Source: Bacilli bacterium
GTDB lineage: Bacteria > Bacillota_I > Bacilli_A > RF39 > UBA660
Assembly: GCA_028708945.1 (NCBI GenBank)
Contig: JAQVXV010000003.1
Span: forward strand, 1 to 64,000
Length of the DNA: 64,000 nt
Reading direction: 5' to 3'
The translations under genes and the position numbers were made by a program. Of the stretch, positions 1-7,595 are shown in pieces. The notes beneath the pieces were generated by a model, which was given only the letters and a program-made list of their open reading frames with translations, did no database searches and was not told where the DNA came from. Every line of letters begins with the position of its first letter. Position 1 is the first letter of the stretch.

Positions 1-2345
1 TTAATAACTGTTACTGTTCTAACATAAGTTTCTGCTTTATTTAATAATGGATCAGTAACATCATAATATATTTTGTAAATACCAGTTGTTTTAATCATGT
101 TTTCTAAAGTAACTTCAACATCGGTATAATCTTTAATATAATATGTTAACTCATCTTTTAAATCATCATCTGATATTATTTCAACATTTAATTTAGGATC
201 AAAAGATTTTAATGTAGGGATTGCAGTATCTTCTACTCTGATAATAGGAATATCACCTTTAGCAACTGTTAATTTTTGAGTTACAGTTTTAGAAAAATTA
301 CTATTATCTGTTACTGTATAATAAATGTCATAATCACCAGGAACCAAATAATCAACTTTGCTATCATCTACCATAATTCTATCAGTTAAATTTCCATCTT
401 CAATATCAGAAGCAGTTGTTCCTTCTAATAAGTCAATTGTCTTACCTTGATTTACTGCTTTATCAGTAGCAGTTATCGAAGGTTGATTATTACTAACATA
501 TAAATCAGTTGCAAGTACATAACCATAGCTTTTATCGAAAGAATAATTTGTTGCTGCAATTTTTTGATCATTATCTAAAGCTGGATCTGTGAAAACTCTA
601 TAAAATTCTTTATGATTAACCGTTACTTTATCAGTTACAATAAAAGGAACATTCATTAAAGTATAAGTAACACCATCTTTAGTTCTTTTTGTTTGATATA
701 TTACATCAGAATTAATATCTGGTCTTTTATAGATACTTACTAAACGATTACTATTTTTAATACCTAAAGTATTAGCATTATAATCAAGTTTTCCATATAT
801 TTTATCTTTATCATATGTGTCTGAAGCTGCTTTTTCACCCCAATATGGATCTGATGCATACATAACACCCATACCACTTTGTTTATTTCCATAATGCCCG
901 CCAGCATATCTAGAATCAGTAGGAATAGAATATCCATATTTGCTGTTTTCAGAACCACCAGTTACTTTAGCATAATCTAAAATAGATTCACGAACAGTTT
1001 CATATGACCTTGCATTTAAACAAGGTTGACTATCACTCGCACCCATTCCAAATATATTATTCTTAGCCCATGCTATTCCACTTGTACCTTTAGCAGATTC
1101 ACTAGCAGCCTTAGAGAATGCTAAAAAAGCATTAACACCATAAGTTTTTTGAGCTTCGATGAAATATTCACCAGTTTTATACATAACAGACAAATTATTA
1201 CGATTAACACCAGAAATAAAATTACAAGTATTAGTAACATATTCAACTAGAGGATCTGGTGCACCAGTCATTCCCCAATCATTTTCAATAATGGCATCAA
1301 AGGTATCTTTGGTATATCCAGATACAGAATGACCTGGTAAGTATTGAAAATATGCATAAAAAGGTGTATCTAAATTAAGTGATTGATTATAATTATCATT
1401 TTTATAATCTTCTAACATTTTTAAAATATCATTATAAAAATAATTCCCATCAAAACTAAAATATTTAAATCCAGATTTAGTTAAATATGATGGTGCTTTT
1501 TCCAATGCTTTACTGAATGTTTGATATGTACCTGTTATATTTTGAGTACCAACATAATGAACAATTTCGTCGCCATCTTTTTGGTATCTAGTCATTATAT
1601 CATCTCTATATGTTAGATTAACATAATCACTTGCAAGATAACCATAATAAGTAGTACCAGAAATTATACATTTAGAATATAACCATTTTCTAGTTGATGG
1701 AGATGTTTCTTCAACTGTTCGTGAAGTATATACCGTACATGTTGTGTTATAAGGAACCAATGTTACTGCTGTACTAGTAGTATTTGGTTCTTGTCTTAAA
1801 AACAAACCAGCAGTAGCAGTAACCCTTCCCATTGGAGTATAATACATTGAAATAGGTAAGATTTTTACATTACTTTTTTGTGTCCAACCAACAAAACTAC
1901 TCATTTTTAATTTAACAGTATCATAGTTTATATTATAATCAATAAAGGCTGCATCTTTCCCCCATCTTCCATTAAAATAAGTAAATGCACCTGTTCTATT
2001 TGCATTTGTATATAAATTTCTTGTCGTATCTTCTTTTGCGATATCAAAAACACCATTTGTATATTGATAATGACTCATTCGCAATAAAGCATATTTAGCA
2101 TTGATAATTTCATTATTTCTTTTTATAACAGCAACCTTAGTTAAAGTTGATTCTAAAGAATTCATCTTAGTAAGAGCTTCATTATAAGTAGAATGACAAC
2201 TTACTGGTACATCTGCATCAAAATATGTATATGCTACTAAAAAAGAGGAACAATCACTTAATTCCTCTGCACTAACAGAAAAATATGGCAAAAAATTTAC
2301 AAGTAAAATAGCAATAACTAATAACATTTTTGATACTTTATTCAT
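1..2345 (-). CDS. Secreted GH73 glucosaminidase with SH3-like and Ig-like domains (partial, C-terminus off the left edge)
   Basis: Reading leftwards from ATG 2343-2345 the frame stays open for 781 codons to the window edge, so the C-terminus is missing. Residues 1-26 are a signal peptide ending VSA. A bacterial SH3-like segment follows around residues 175-245. The glucosaminidase domain lies around residues 390-480: it has the family pattern of a catalytic Glu (E416, in ASESAKGTS) followed by an NIFGMGA motif, as in LytD-type N-acetylglucosaminidases that cut peptidoglycan. Two DUF5011/Ig-like modules follow from about residue 620. It is probably an autolysin acting outside the cell in wall turnover or daughter-cell separation. 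The SD (GGTGGTGG, 2351-2358) and an extended -10 support the start. Domain calls are from motif reading; the exact substrate bond is inferred. Confidence 0.85.
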   Translation of the reverse strand, partial: MNKVSKMLLVIAILLVNFLPYFSVSAEELSDCSSFLVAYTYFDADVPVSCHSTYNEALTKMNSLESTLTKVAVIKRNNEIINAKYALLRMSHYQYTNGVFDIAKEDTTRNLYTNANRTGAFTYFNGRWGKDAAFIDYNINYDTVKLKMSSFVGWTQKSNVKILPISMYYTPMGRVTATAGLFLRQEPNTTSTAVTLVPYNTTCTVYTSRTVEETSPSTRKWLYSKCIISGTTYYGYLASDYVNLTYRDDIMTRYQKDGDEIVHYVGTQNITGTYQTFSKALEKAPSYLTKSGFKYFSFDGNYFYNDILKMLEDYKNDNYNQSLNLDTPFYAYFQYLPGHSVSGYTKDTFDAIIENDWGMTGAPDPLVEYVTNTCNFISGVNRNNLSVMYKTGEYFIEAQKTYGVNAFLAFSKAASESAKGTSGIAWAKNNIFGMGASDSQPCLNARSYETVRESILDYAKVTGGSENSKYGYSIPTDSRYAGGHYGNKQSGMGVMYASDPYWGEKAASDTYDKDKIYGKLDYNANTLGIKNSNRLVSIYKRPDINSDVIYQTKRTKDGVTYTLMNVPFIVTDKVTVNHKEFYRVFTDPALDNDQKIAATNYSFDKSYGYVLATDLYVSNNQPSITATDKAVNQGKTIDLLEGTTASDIEDGNLTDRIMVDDSKVDYLVPGDYDIYYTVTDNSNFSKTVTQKLTVAKGDIPIIRVEDTAIPTLKSFDPKLNVEIISDDDLKDELTYYIKDYTDVEVTLENMIKTTGIYKIYYDVTDPLLNKAETYVRTVTVI

Positions 2346-2367
2346 TTTTACCACCACCTACATTCTA

Positions 2368-2373
2368 ATTATA
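2368..2373 (-). promoter_or_regulatory. Extended -10 promoter of the glucosaminidase gene
   Basis: On the minus strand TGA-TATAAT lies 22 bases upstream of the start codon. The -35 is weak, so the TGn extension probably carries recognition. Confidence 0.55.
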
Positions 2374-2427
2374 TCAAAAAAACAAGTATATTTATAGGTT
2401 TAAAAAGGATTTTTACAAATTTTTACG

Positions 2428-2484
2428 AAAAAAAGGAAACCGTAATCCTACGAGTTTCCAATTGTATTAGAACTCACTAATACA
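2428..2484 (-). ncRNA. Candidate small RNA or attenuator: two hairpins ending in an intrinsic terminator
   Basis: On the minus strand an 8-bp perfect hairpin (arms 2477-2484 and 2463-2470, 6-base loop TGAGTT) is followed four bases later by a 10-bp hairpin with one bulge (GGAAAC-t-CGTA / TACG-GTTTCC, 2435-2459) and a run of seven U. A TATAAT lies at 2490-2495, so a start about 7 bases downstream would fall at the foot of the first hairpin. The loop GAGUU is complementary to AACUC in the 5' arm of the terminator, which would allow a pseudoknot that breaks the terminator. No protein gene ends here in this direction. It may be a stand-alone RNA of about 57 nt or a leader for the glucosaminidase gene; no known family was recognised. 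Confidence 0.5.
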
Positions 2485-2489
2485 TTACT

Positions 2490-2495
2490 ATTATA
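2490..2495 (-). promoter_or_regulatory. Putative -10 (TATAAT) for the two-hairpin RNA
   Basis: Perfect TATAAT on the minus strand, 5 bases upstream of the first hairpin. The hexamer at -35 spacing (TGTATT) is poor, so the promoter is uncertain. Confidence 0.4.
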
Positions 2496-2524
2496 TTCAA
2501 ATTAATAATAAAAATACATTATTC

Positions 2525-2552
2525 TTGCAATTTTTTTTAAAAATGATAGAAT
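2525..2552 (+). promoter_or_regulatory. Promoter of the CDP-alcohol phosphatidyltransferase gene
   Basis: TTGCAA (2525-2530), 16-base spacer, TAGAAT (2547-2552) with a TGa extension at 2544. The SD GAGGTG at 2565-2570 precedes ATG 2575. Confidence 0.6.
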
Positions 2553-2574
2553 AATACATTAACAGAGGTGTTTT

Positions 2575-3327
2575 ATGAAAAAAAATGACAAATATAATAT
2601 AAAAAAAGATTTAAAAGATGCTTTTAATGATTTAAAGAGCCCTAAAACATTCAAAAAACAAATTCCAAACTTATTGACTGCATCTAGACTATTTGCCCCA
2701 TTAATTATTGTTCCTTTAGCAATTTCAGGCAATTTGTTAGCTGCCACAATTGTTGTATGTGCAACAGCTGCAACAGACGGCTTGGATGGTTTTTTTGCTA
2801 GGAAACTTAATGTTAAAAGTAGATTAGGAGAAAACTTAGATGCATTTTCTGATAAAATGTTTACTTTAGGTATTACGCTACCTTTAGTTGCTTTCAACCC
2901 TATTCTTTTAATAAACTTGGGTTTAGAGGCATTAATCTCTAAAATAAACATCGATGCTAAATTAAAAAACGCTGATGTTAAAAGTAGTATCATCGGAAAA
3001 GCAAAAACAGTTGTTTTATTTATGTTGTTAAGTGCTAGTTATTTAAGTTTAACAGTCCCAATTAAAGCCTTTATTATTCCTACTTTAATTGCTTCGACAT
3101 CACTACTTCAAACTGGAGCAATTATAGATTATAAGATTACTAATAATAAAAAAATAAAACAAGGTGAAACTAAAAAAATTGAACAACAAGAAATAAAAGA
3201 GAACGAAAAAAAAAATAACAATGAATTGGAAAAAGAAAAAAATATTTTGTTAAGTATAAAGAAAAGTTTAGAAAATGAAATAGTAGAAGATAAAGAAAAG
3301 GTTTTATCTTATAAAAAAAAGAGTTAG
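2575..3327 (+). CDS. CDP-alcohol phosphatidyltransferase with Lys/Glu-rich tail
   Basis: 250 residues. The complete family signature D-x2-DG-x2-AR-x8-G-x3-D-x3-D is present: D68, D71-G72, A75-R76, G85, D89, D93. Such integral membrane enzymes move a phosphatidyl group from CDP-diacylglycerol to an alcohol; PgsA (glycerol-3-phosphate acceptor) is a likely relative, but the acceptor cannot be read from the sequence. Hydrophobic segments lie around 30-65, 95-115 and 140-178. After about residue 185 comes a highly charged tail (KK, EE, QE runs) of some 65 residues predicted to be helical or coiled coil, which is not part of the family core. It is one of only two plus-strand genes here and its stop codon overlaps that of the HAD gene. 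Confidence 0.85.
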   Translation: MKKNDKYNIKKDLKDAFNDLKSPKTFKKQIPNLLTASRLFAPLIIVPLAISGNLLAATIVVCATAATDGLDGFFARKLNVKSRLGENLDAFSDKMFTLGITLPLVAFNPILLINLGLEALISKINIDAKLKNADVKSSIIGKAKTVVLFMLLSASYLSLTVPIKAFIIPTLIASTSLLQTGAIIDYKITNNKKIKQGETKKIEQQEIKENEKKNNNELEKEKNILLSIKKSLENEIVEDKEKVLSYKKKS

Positions 3328-3992
3328 TTGATTTTTTCAATTAACTCTTTAAAATTAGTAACAATTTTATCGGTTTTTATTTTAATGGTATTATTCTTCA
3401 TAATATAACCATCAAATTCCTCTATCATCGAAACATCGTTTACAGCATCCCCTACTGTAATAATCTTTCCTTCTAGATTATAATTTTCAATTAAAAATTT
3501 TATACCATTTGATTTTGAATTACAAACATTAGTAATATTTATCCAGCTTCTACTTAAATATCCAAATATATTAGGATATTTTTTTGTAATTTTATTTAAT
3601 AGATATTTGGCTTTCTTTCGATCGCTAATTTTACAGATTACAGCATTCGCACTTACTTCATAATCTTTTAAATAATTAGTTGTATCATCAATATAAACCT
3701 CAAAATTATATTCTAATAAATCTTTAATAATCATTTTAGATGTATTTAAATCAATATCTTTTCTATAGATTAATTTAAAATCATAATCATATATAGCAGA
3801 ACCATCCTTGCAAATATAAAAATCACATTTCAAATTTACTTTTTCTAATTCCTTTTTTAAACTTCCTATATTTCTTCCTGTAGCAATAATAAATTTATTA
3901 CCTTCTTTTATAAACTTTTTTATACATTTTATATTATCTTCATAATAAGAATTTAATAATGTTGCATCAAAATCACTTACTAATATTTTCAT
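3324..3992 (-). CDS. HAD-superfamily phosphatase (Cof-like)
   Basis: 222 residues. The nucleophile motif is D7-F-D9-A-T (the usual Gly after the second Asp is Ala) and the motif IV acids are in GDAVNDVSM (D182, D186). Length and the lid between the motifs fit the Cof/IIB group of phosphatases acting on sugar phosphates, flavin or pyridoxal phosphates; the substrate cannot be called. The start ATG overlaps the stop of the upstream membrane-protein gene as ATGA, so the two are translationally coupled. The stop overlaps, tail to tail, the stop of the plus-strand lipid synthase gene, with no terminator between. Confidence 0.8.
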   Translation of the reverse strand: MKILVSDFDATLLNSYYEDNIKCIKKFIKEGNKFIIATGRNIGSLKKELEKVNLKCDFYICKDGSAIYDYDFKLIYRKDIDLNTSKMIIKDLLEYNFEVYIDDTTNYLKDYEVSANAVICKISDRKKAKYLLNKITKKYPNIFGYLSRSWINITNVCNSKSNGIKFLIENYNLEGKIITVGDAVNDVSMIEEFDGYIMKNNTIKIKTDKIVTNFKELIEKIN

Positions 3993-5068
3993 TTTAACTC
4001 CTTAGATAATTTTAAATTAGTATTAGCTAATTCTTCGATAGCTATCAATTTATTATTAAGTGCATCTTTTATTTTAATTTTACTACCATTAACTAAATAT
4101 ACTTCGTCGACACTAGAGCATTCAACTTTGTATTTATATTCTTCATCTTCATATAAATCTTGTTTAATACCTGTACAAGATGTTGAAAAATTAAAAATAT
4201 CATAACCATTAACATGTCCGAAATATTCATAATCTTGAAAGTTATTATTCTTATATCTATTTAATACATTGATATTTTTATATGAATAGACATCTTTATA
4301 TATTTTATTAATATAATCAAAACTAAATACATAATCTTTTTCATTCATATTAATTAAAACCTTTTTAACATCTCTTACAATGTTAAAGATAAGCGCTGAT
4401 GACTCTTCTAATTGATAATATGGAATATAGACATATTCTTCTGAATTATCTATATTTAAGATTAAAGTATCGTCCTCAATTTTATAATCTTTTAAATATC
4501 CTGCAATTGGGGTATAATAAATAACATTTTCAATTCTACTATCAACTAAAGAAATACCTTTATCATCTTCAATATTATAATAGTTATTGCTTTGATATAG
4601 CCATTTTGAAGGTATTAAAAATAAATACGGCGCTGTTATAATTGCTATTAAAAGTGCTAAAAAATTACGATTTTTTAAATCTAATTCTTTAAAACAATAT
4701 TTTTTATTTAATATATAAATTAATAAAGCACTGATAAAAATTGCAATTATAATTATTATAAATGCAAATATATTACTGAAAGGATCTTGAGAAATTGCAT
4801 TCATAACATCATTAAATCTATCACTTTGAATCGTTGTAGTTAACAATAACAATAAAGATCCAATTATATCAGAAAAAAATCCTATTATTACTATCTTTAT
4901 TATGTTTTTACTATATACCTCTTTCTTATTAGAAAGCTTTAGCATATACATTCCAAGTAATAATACTAAACTATCAATAATGAAATTCCCAGGTATTAAA
5001 ATAAGAACAATTGGCGGAAAAAGAATAATAAACCATATTGGAAATAAAATATTGTAATATTTTTTCAT
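3989..5068 (-). CDS. Membrane protein with C-terminal extracytoplasmic domain, unknown function
   Basis: 359 residues, family not recognised. The N-terminal half has about five hydrophobic segments (roughly 7-25, 28-42, 55-77, 98-120, 135-153). After residue 160 the protein is hydrophilic, rich in Tyr/Asp/Asn, and probably outside the membrane. The start at ATG 5066-5068 has SD GGTGAT and an extended -10 (TGA-TATAAT, 5084-5089). It is the first gene of a two-gene unit with the HAD phosphatase. Confidence 0.65.
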   Translation of the reverse strand: MKKYYNILFPIWFIILFPPIVLILIPGNFIIDSLVLLLGMYMLKLSNKKEVYSKNIIKIVIIGFFSDIIGSLLLLLTTTIQSDRFNDVMNAISQDPFSNIFAFIIIIIAIFISALLIYILNKKYCFKELDLKNRNFLALLIAIITAPYLFLIPSKWLYQSNNYYNIEDDKGISLVDSRIENVIYYTPIAGYLKDYKIEDDTLILNIDNSEEYVYIPYYQLEESSALIFNIVRDVKKVLINMNEKDYVFSFDYINKIYKDVYSYKNINVLNRYKNNNFQDYEYFGHVNGYDIFNFSTSCTGIKQDLYEDEEYKYKVECSSVDEVYLVNGSKIKIKDALNNKLIAIEELANTNLKLSKELK

Positions 5069-5083
5069 TAAATCACCATTTTC

Positions 5084-5089
5084 ATTATA
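5084..5089 (-). promoter_or_regulatory. Extended -10 promoter of the membrane protein/HAD operon
   Basis: TGA-TATAAT on the minus strand, 16 bases upstream of the start codon; the -35 is not obvious. Confidence 0.5.
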
Positions 5090-5104
5090 TCAAAAATATT
5101 CAAA

Positions 5105-5129
5105 CAAAAAAACCCATAAAGGGTTTTTT
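5105..5129 (-). terminator. Rho-independent terminator after the 46-residue ORF
   Basis: AAAAAACCC / GGGTTTTTT hairpin with a 5-base loop and T runs on both sides; on the minus strand it directly follows the microprotein stop at 5130. Confidence 0.75.
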
Positions 5130-5270
5130 CTACATCATATCTTCTAACTCGTTACAAGTGCAGGATACTTTTTGTTTAATGGCGTCCATAACTGGTTCAT
5201 TGTATCTGTTATATAAAATAACCACCCCAGCACCGACCATCATTAAACCAAGACATTTCATCATTTTCAT
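5130..5270 (-). CDS. 46-residue membrane microprotein
   Basis: Start ATG 5268-5270 preceded by a strong SD (GAGGTGAT), stop TAG 5130-5132, then an intrinsic terminator: a complete single gene. The peptide starts MKMMKCLGLMMVGAGVVILY, a single hydrophobic helix of about 17 residues, followed by a short hydrophilic tail with a C-T-C pair (C37, C39) and ending EDMM. It is probably a single-pass inner-membrane protein with its tail in the cytoplasm. Small MKxxxK-type proteins of this kind are common and uncharacterised in low-GC gut Firmicutes. Function unknown; confidence that it is a real gene rests on SD, helix and terminator. Confidence 0.7.
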   Translation of the reverse strand: MKMMKCLGLMMVGAGVVILYNRYNEPVMDAIKQKVSCTCNELEDMM

Positions 5271-5284
5271 CTTATCACCTCATG

Positions 5285-5335
5285 TTAGAAAATGTATATT
5301 GTATGCATACAATAATATTTTGTATTATTTTCTAA
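5285..5335. repeat. Nested inverted repeat between recD2 and the microprotein gene
   Basis: An 18-bp perfect palindrome (5297-5314, centred on TGCA) sits inside a second, outer 9-bp inverted repeat (TTAGAAAAT at 5285-5293 and its complement at 5327-5335). The outer right arm overlaps the recD2 stop codon. There is no T run, so it is not a standard terminator; it could be a protein-binding site or a structured RNA end. Confidence 0.6.
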
Positions 5336-7527
5336 TTATTATACAAACAACTAATTATTTTATCTAATAATGATGTTTTTCTTATATATTCGTTATTATT
5401 TTCAACAGCATAAATAAAAGCATCTGGATTTCCAACAATAATAAGTTTTTCTTTTGCTCTAGTAATTGCTGTATAGATTAATTTGCGATAAAGCATTCTA
5501 CGATAATTTAGACTAATCGGTAAAACAACAATTTCAAATTCACTTCCTTGTGACTTATGAATACTAATTATATAAGCATGTTTTATTTTAACTAAATCTT
5601 TTAAATTATATTTTACAGATATACTATCATAATCAATAAACACTTCCGTTTTATTTTCATTATGCACAATTTTTTTTATGACACCAATATCACCATTATA
5701 GATATTTTCGTCAGGCATATTAGTTAATTGAATTACCTTATCATTTTCACGGTAAATAACATCACCATATTTTATTTCATTCTTTTTTACTTCTTTAGGA
5801 TTAAACAATCTTTGTAATTCGACATTTAGCTTATCTATACCATGTTCTCCCATATACATTGGTGCCATTAATTGGAATTTTTTATAATCTTTTTTCTTAC
5901 TGATTATTTGTTCACATATTTTTTTTAAGCTTCCTGTTATATCGTTTGCTTTAAAAAATTGATAATCACTTTTAGATTCTAAAAAATTAGGACTTAATTC
6001 ATTTAAATTAATCTCATTTGCTAAAGTAGCAATATAAGAATTTTCATCTTGACGATATAAATACTCTAATTTAACAGTATCTATAATATTAGAATCGATT
6101 AAATCTTTTAATACTTGTCCAGGTCCAACGCTTGGTAATTGATTATAGTCCCCTACTAAAATCAATTTAATATTATTTGTTAATCCTTTTAAGAGATTTG
6201 AAAAAAGTTCGGTATCTAACATACTAGCTTCATCAACAATAATTAAATGACTAAAATCAGGATTATATTGATTAACGGCAAATTCATCTGTTTCTTTATT
6301 CCATTTTAAAAATCTATGAATTGTCATCGCTGGTAATAAAGTAGATTCACTCATTCTTTTACTAGCTCTTCCCGTAGGCGCTAATAAAGCAATGCGATCA
6401 ACTAATTCATCATAAGACAATTTATTTATTTGACTATATATTTCAACAATAGCTTTAATAATAGTAGTTTTCCCTGTTCCAGGGCCCCCAGTTATTATGA
6501 GCAAATTATTACTAAGTGCTTTTTTTATGGCTTCTCTTTGTTTATCATTATATTTTATATCGTTATTATTTTCTAAAAAATCAATATAATTATTAACATT
6601 TTTATTATTTTCAGTTTCCTTAGTTGAAAAAAATACAATTTTTTTAGCAATATAATCTTCTGAATCCCAAAGATTGTTTAAATAATATCTTTTATTTGAG
6701 TATTTAAGCATATTTTCTTCTATTAATTCATCTAAATAATTACCTAACTCTTCTAAAGTAATACTTATGTTTAAATTATTGTTTAAAGCCATTAAAATAT
6801 CGTTATTTTCAGTACAAGTATCACCATTTTGATAACAAATATTTCTTATAACATAAATAATACCTGCTTTAATACGTCTTTTATCTAAATCTTCAATTTC
6901 TAACTTTTGTCTTATTCGATCTATTTTAATAAAATCAATGGTAGCACCATCAATAACATCATAAATATTATTATTTATTTTATCCATTGTTTCTTCTTTA
7001 TATACACTGTAAATCGTCAATGCATCTTTTAAAGGTATTCCTAATTCTGTAATAAATACAATCGTCTGATGGCTGTTTTCATAGTTATATAAGGTATTAT
7101 AGATTGTATCTATCTTCTTATCAGATAATTTAGGAATTAATTTTAAAACACCTTTATCTTTTAATATTTTAGAAATTGCATCTACTCCTAATTCATCAAC
7201 AATTTTGCTAGCAATTTTAATTCCAATTCCTGGAAACAATTCAGAAGATAAAAACTCAATTATACCACTTTTATCTTCTGGTTTTACTCTTTCATATTCA
7301 GTTACTTGATATTGAACTCCATATTTAGGATGAATAATTAAATCTCCATACAAAAAATAGTTATCATCTTCATTTAACTCATAAAAATAACCAGTAAATG
7401 TAATAGTTTTATTAATATAGTCGTTTAAAGTTTCATCATTTGTTTCACGAATTTTAAATAAACCAATTATATAATTACTAGATTTATATATAGCTTTTCG
7501 ATAATTACCTTTTATATATTTTTTCAT
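5332..7527 (-). CDS. recD2: RecD-like ATP-dependent DNA helicase RecD2
   Basis: 731 residues, the normal size for RecD2/YrrC, a 5'-3' superfamily 1B helicase that works without RecBC in DNA repair and replication-fork upkeep. An N-terminal OB-like region and helix-hairpin-helix segment (around 95-215) precede the motor. Walker A is GGPGTGKT at 347-354, Walker B VDEASMLD around 430, and the C-terminal SF1 motif with HKSQGSEF and AITRAKEKL is present. Start ATG 7525-7527 follows SD AAGGTGA and a good promoter. It is transcribed alone. Confidence 0.93.
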   Translation of the reverse strand: MKKYIKGNYRKAIYKSSNYIIGLFKIRETNDETLNDYINKTITFTGYFYELNEDDNYFLYGDLIIHPKYGVQYQVTEYERVKPEDKSGIIEFLSSELFPGIGIKIASKIVDELGVDAISKILKDKGVLKLIPKLSDKKIDTIYNTLYNYENSHQTIVFITELGIPLKDALTIYSVYKEETMDKINNNIYDVIDGATIDFIKIDRIRQKLEIEDLDKRRIKAGIIYVIRNICYQNGDTCTENNDILMALNNNLNISITLEELGNYLDELIEENMLKYSNKRYYLNNLWDSEDYIAKKIVFFSTKETENNKNVNNYIDFLENNNDIKYNDKQREAIKKALSNNLLIITGGPGTGKTTIIKAIVEIYSQINKLSYDELVDRIALLAPTGRASKRMSESTLLPAMTIHRFLKWNKETDEFAVNQYNPDFSHLIIVDEASMLDTELFSNLLKGLTNNIKLILVGDYNQLPSVGPGQVLKDLIDSNIIDTVKLEYLYRQDENSYIATLANEINLNELSPNFLESKSDYQFFKANDITGSLKKICEQIISKKKDYKKFQLMAPMYMGEHGIDKLNVELQRLFNPKEVKKNEIKYGDVIYRENDKVIQLTNMPDENIYNGDIGVIKKIVHNENKTEVFIDYDSISVKYNLKDLVKIKHAYIISIHKSQGSEFEIVVLPISLNYRRMLYRKLIYTAITRAKEKLIIVGNPDAFIYAVENNNEYIRKTSLLDKIISCLYNN

Positions 7528-7542
7528 CTTTTCACCTTCTTA

Positions 7543-7571
7543 ATTATAACTTTTTTTATATAAAAAAACAA
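7543..7571 (-). promoter_or_regulatory. Promoter of recD2
   Basis: TTGTTT (7566-7571), 17-base spacer, TATAAT (7543-7548). The -35 lies in the T run of the upstream terminator. Confidence 0.65.
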
Positions 7572-7584
7572 GTTACTATGTAAC
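7561..7584 (-). terminator. Terminator after mtaB
   Basis: GTTAC-ATA-GTAAC hairpin followed by TTGTTTTTTT on the minus strand, 11 bases past the mtaB stop. Confidence 0.65.
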
Positions 7585-7595
7585 CCGTTACTTCT

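Noticed and set aside
2559..2993. 144-codon open frame on the minus strand
   Set aside because: Lies wholly antisense to the CDP-alcohol phosphatidyltransferase gene, whose family signature is complete; no SD.
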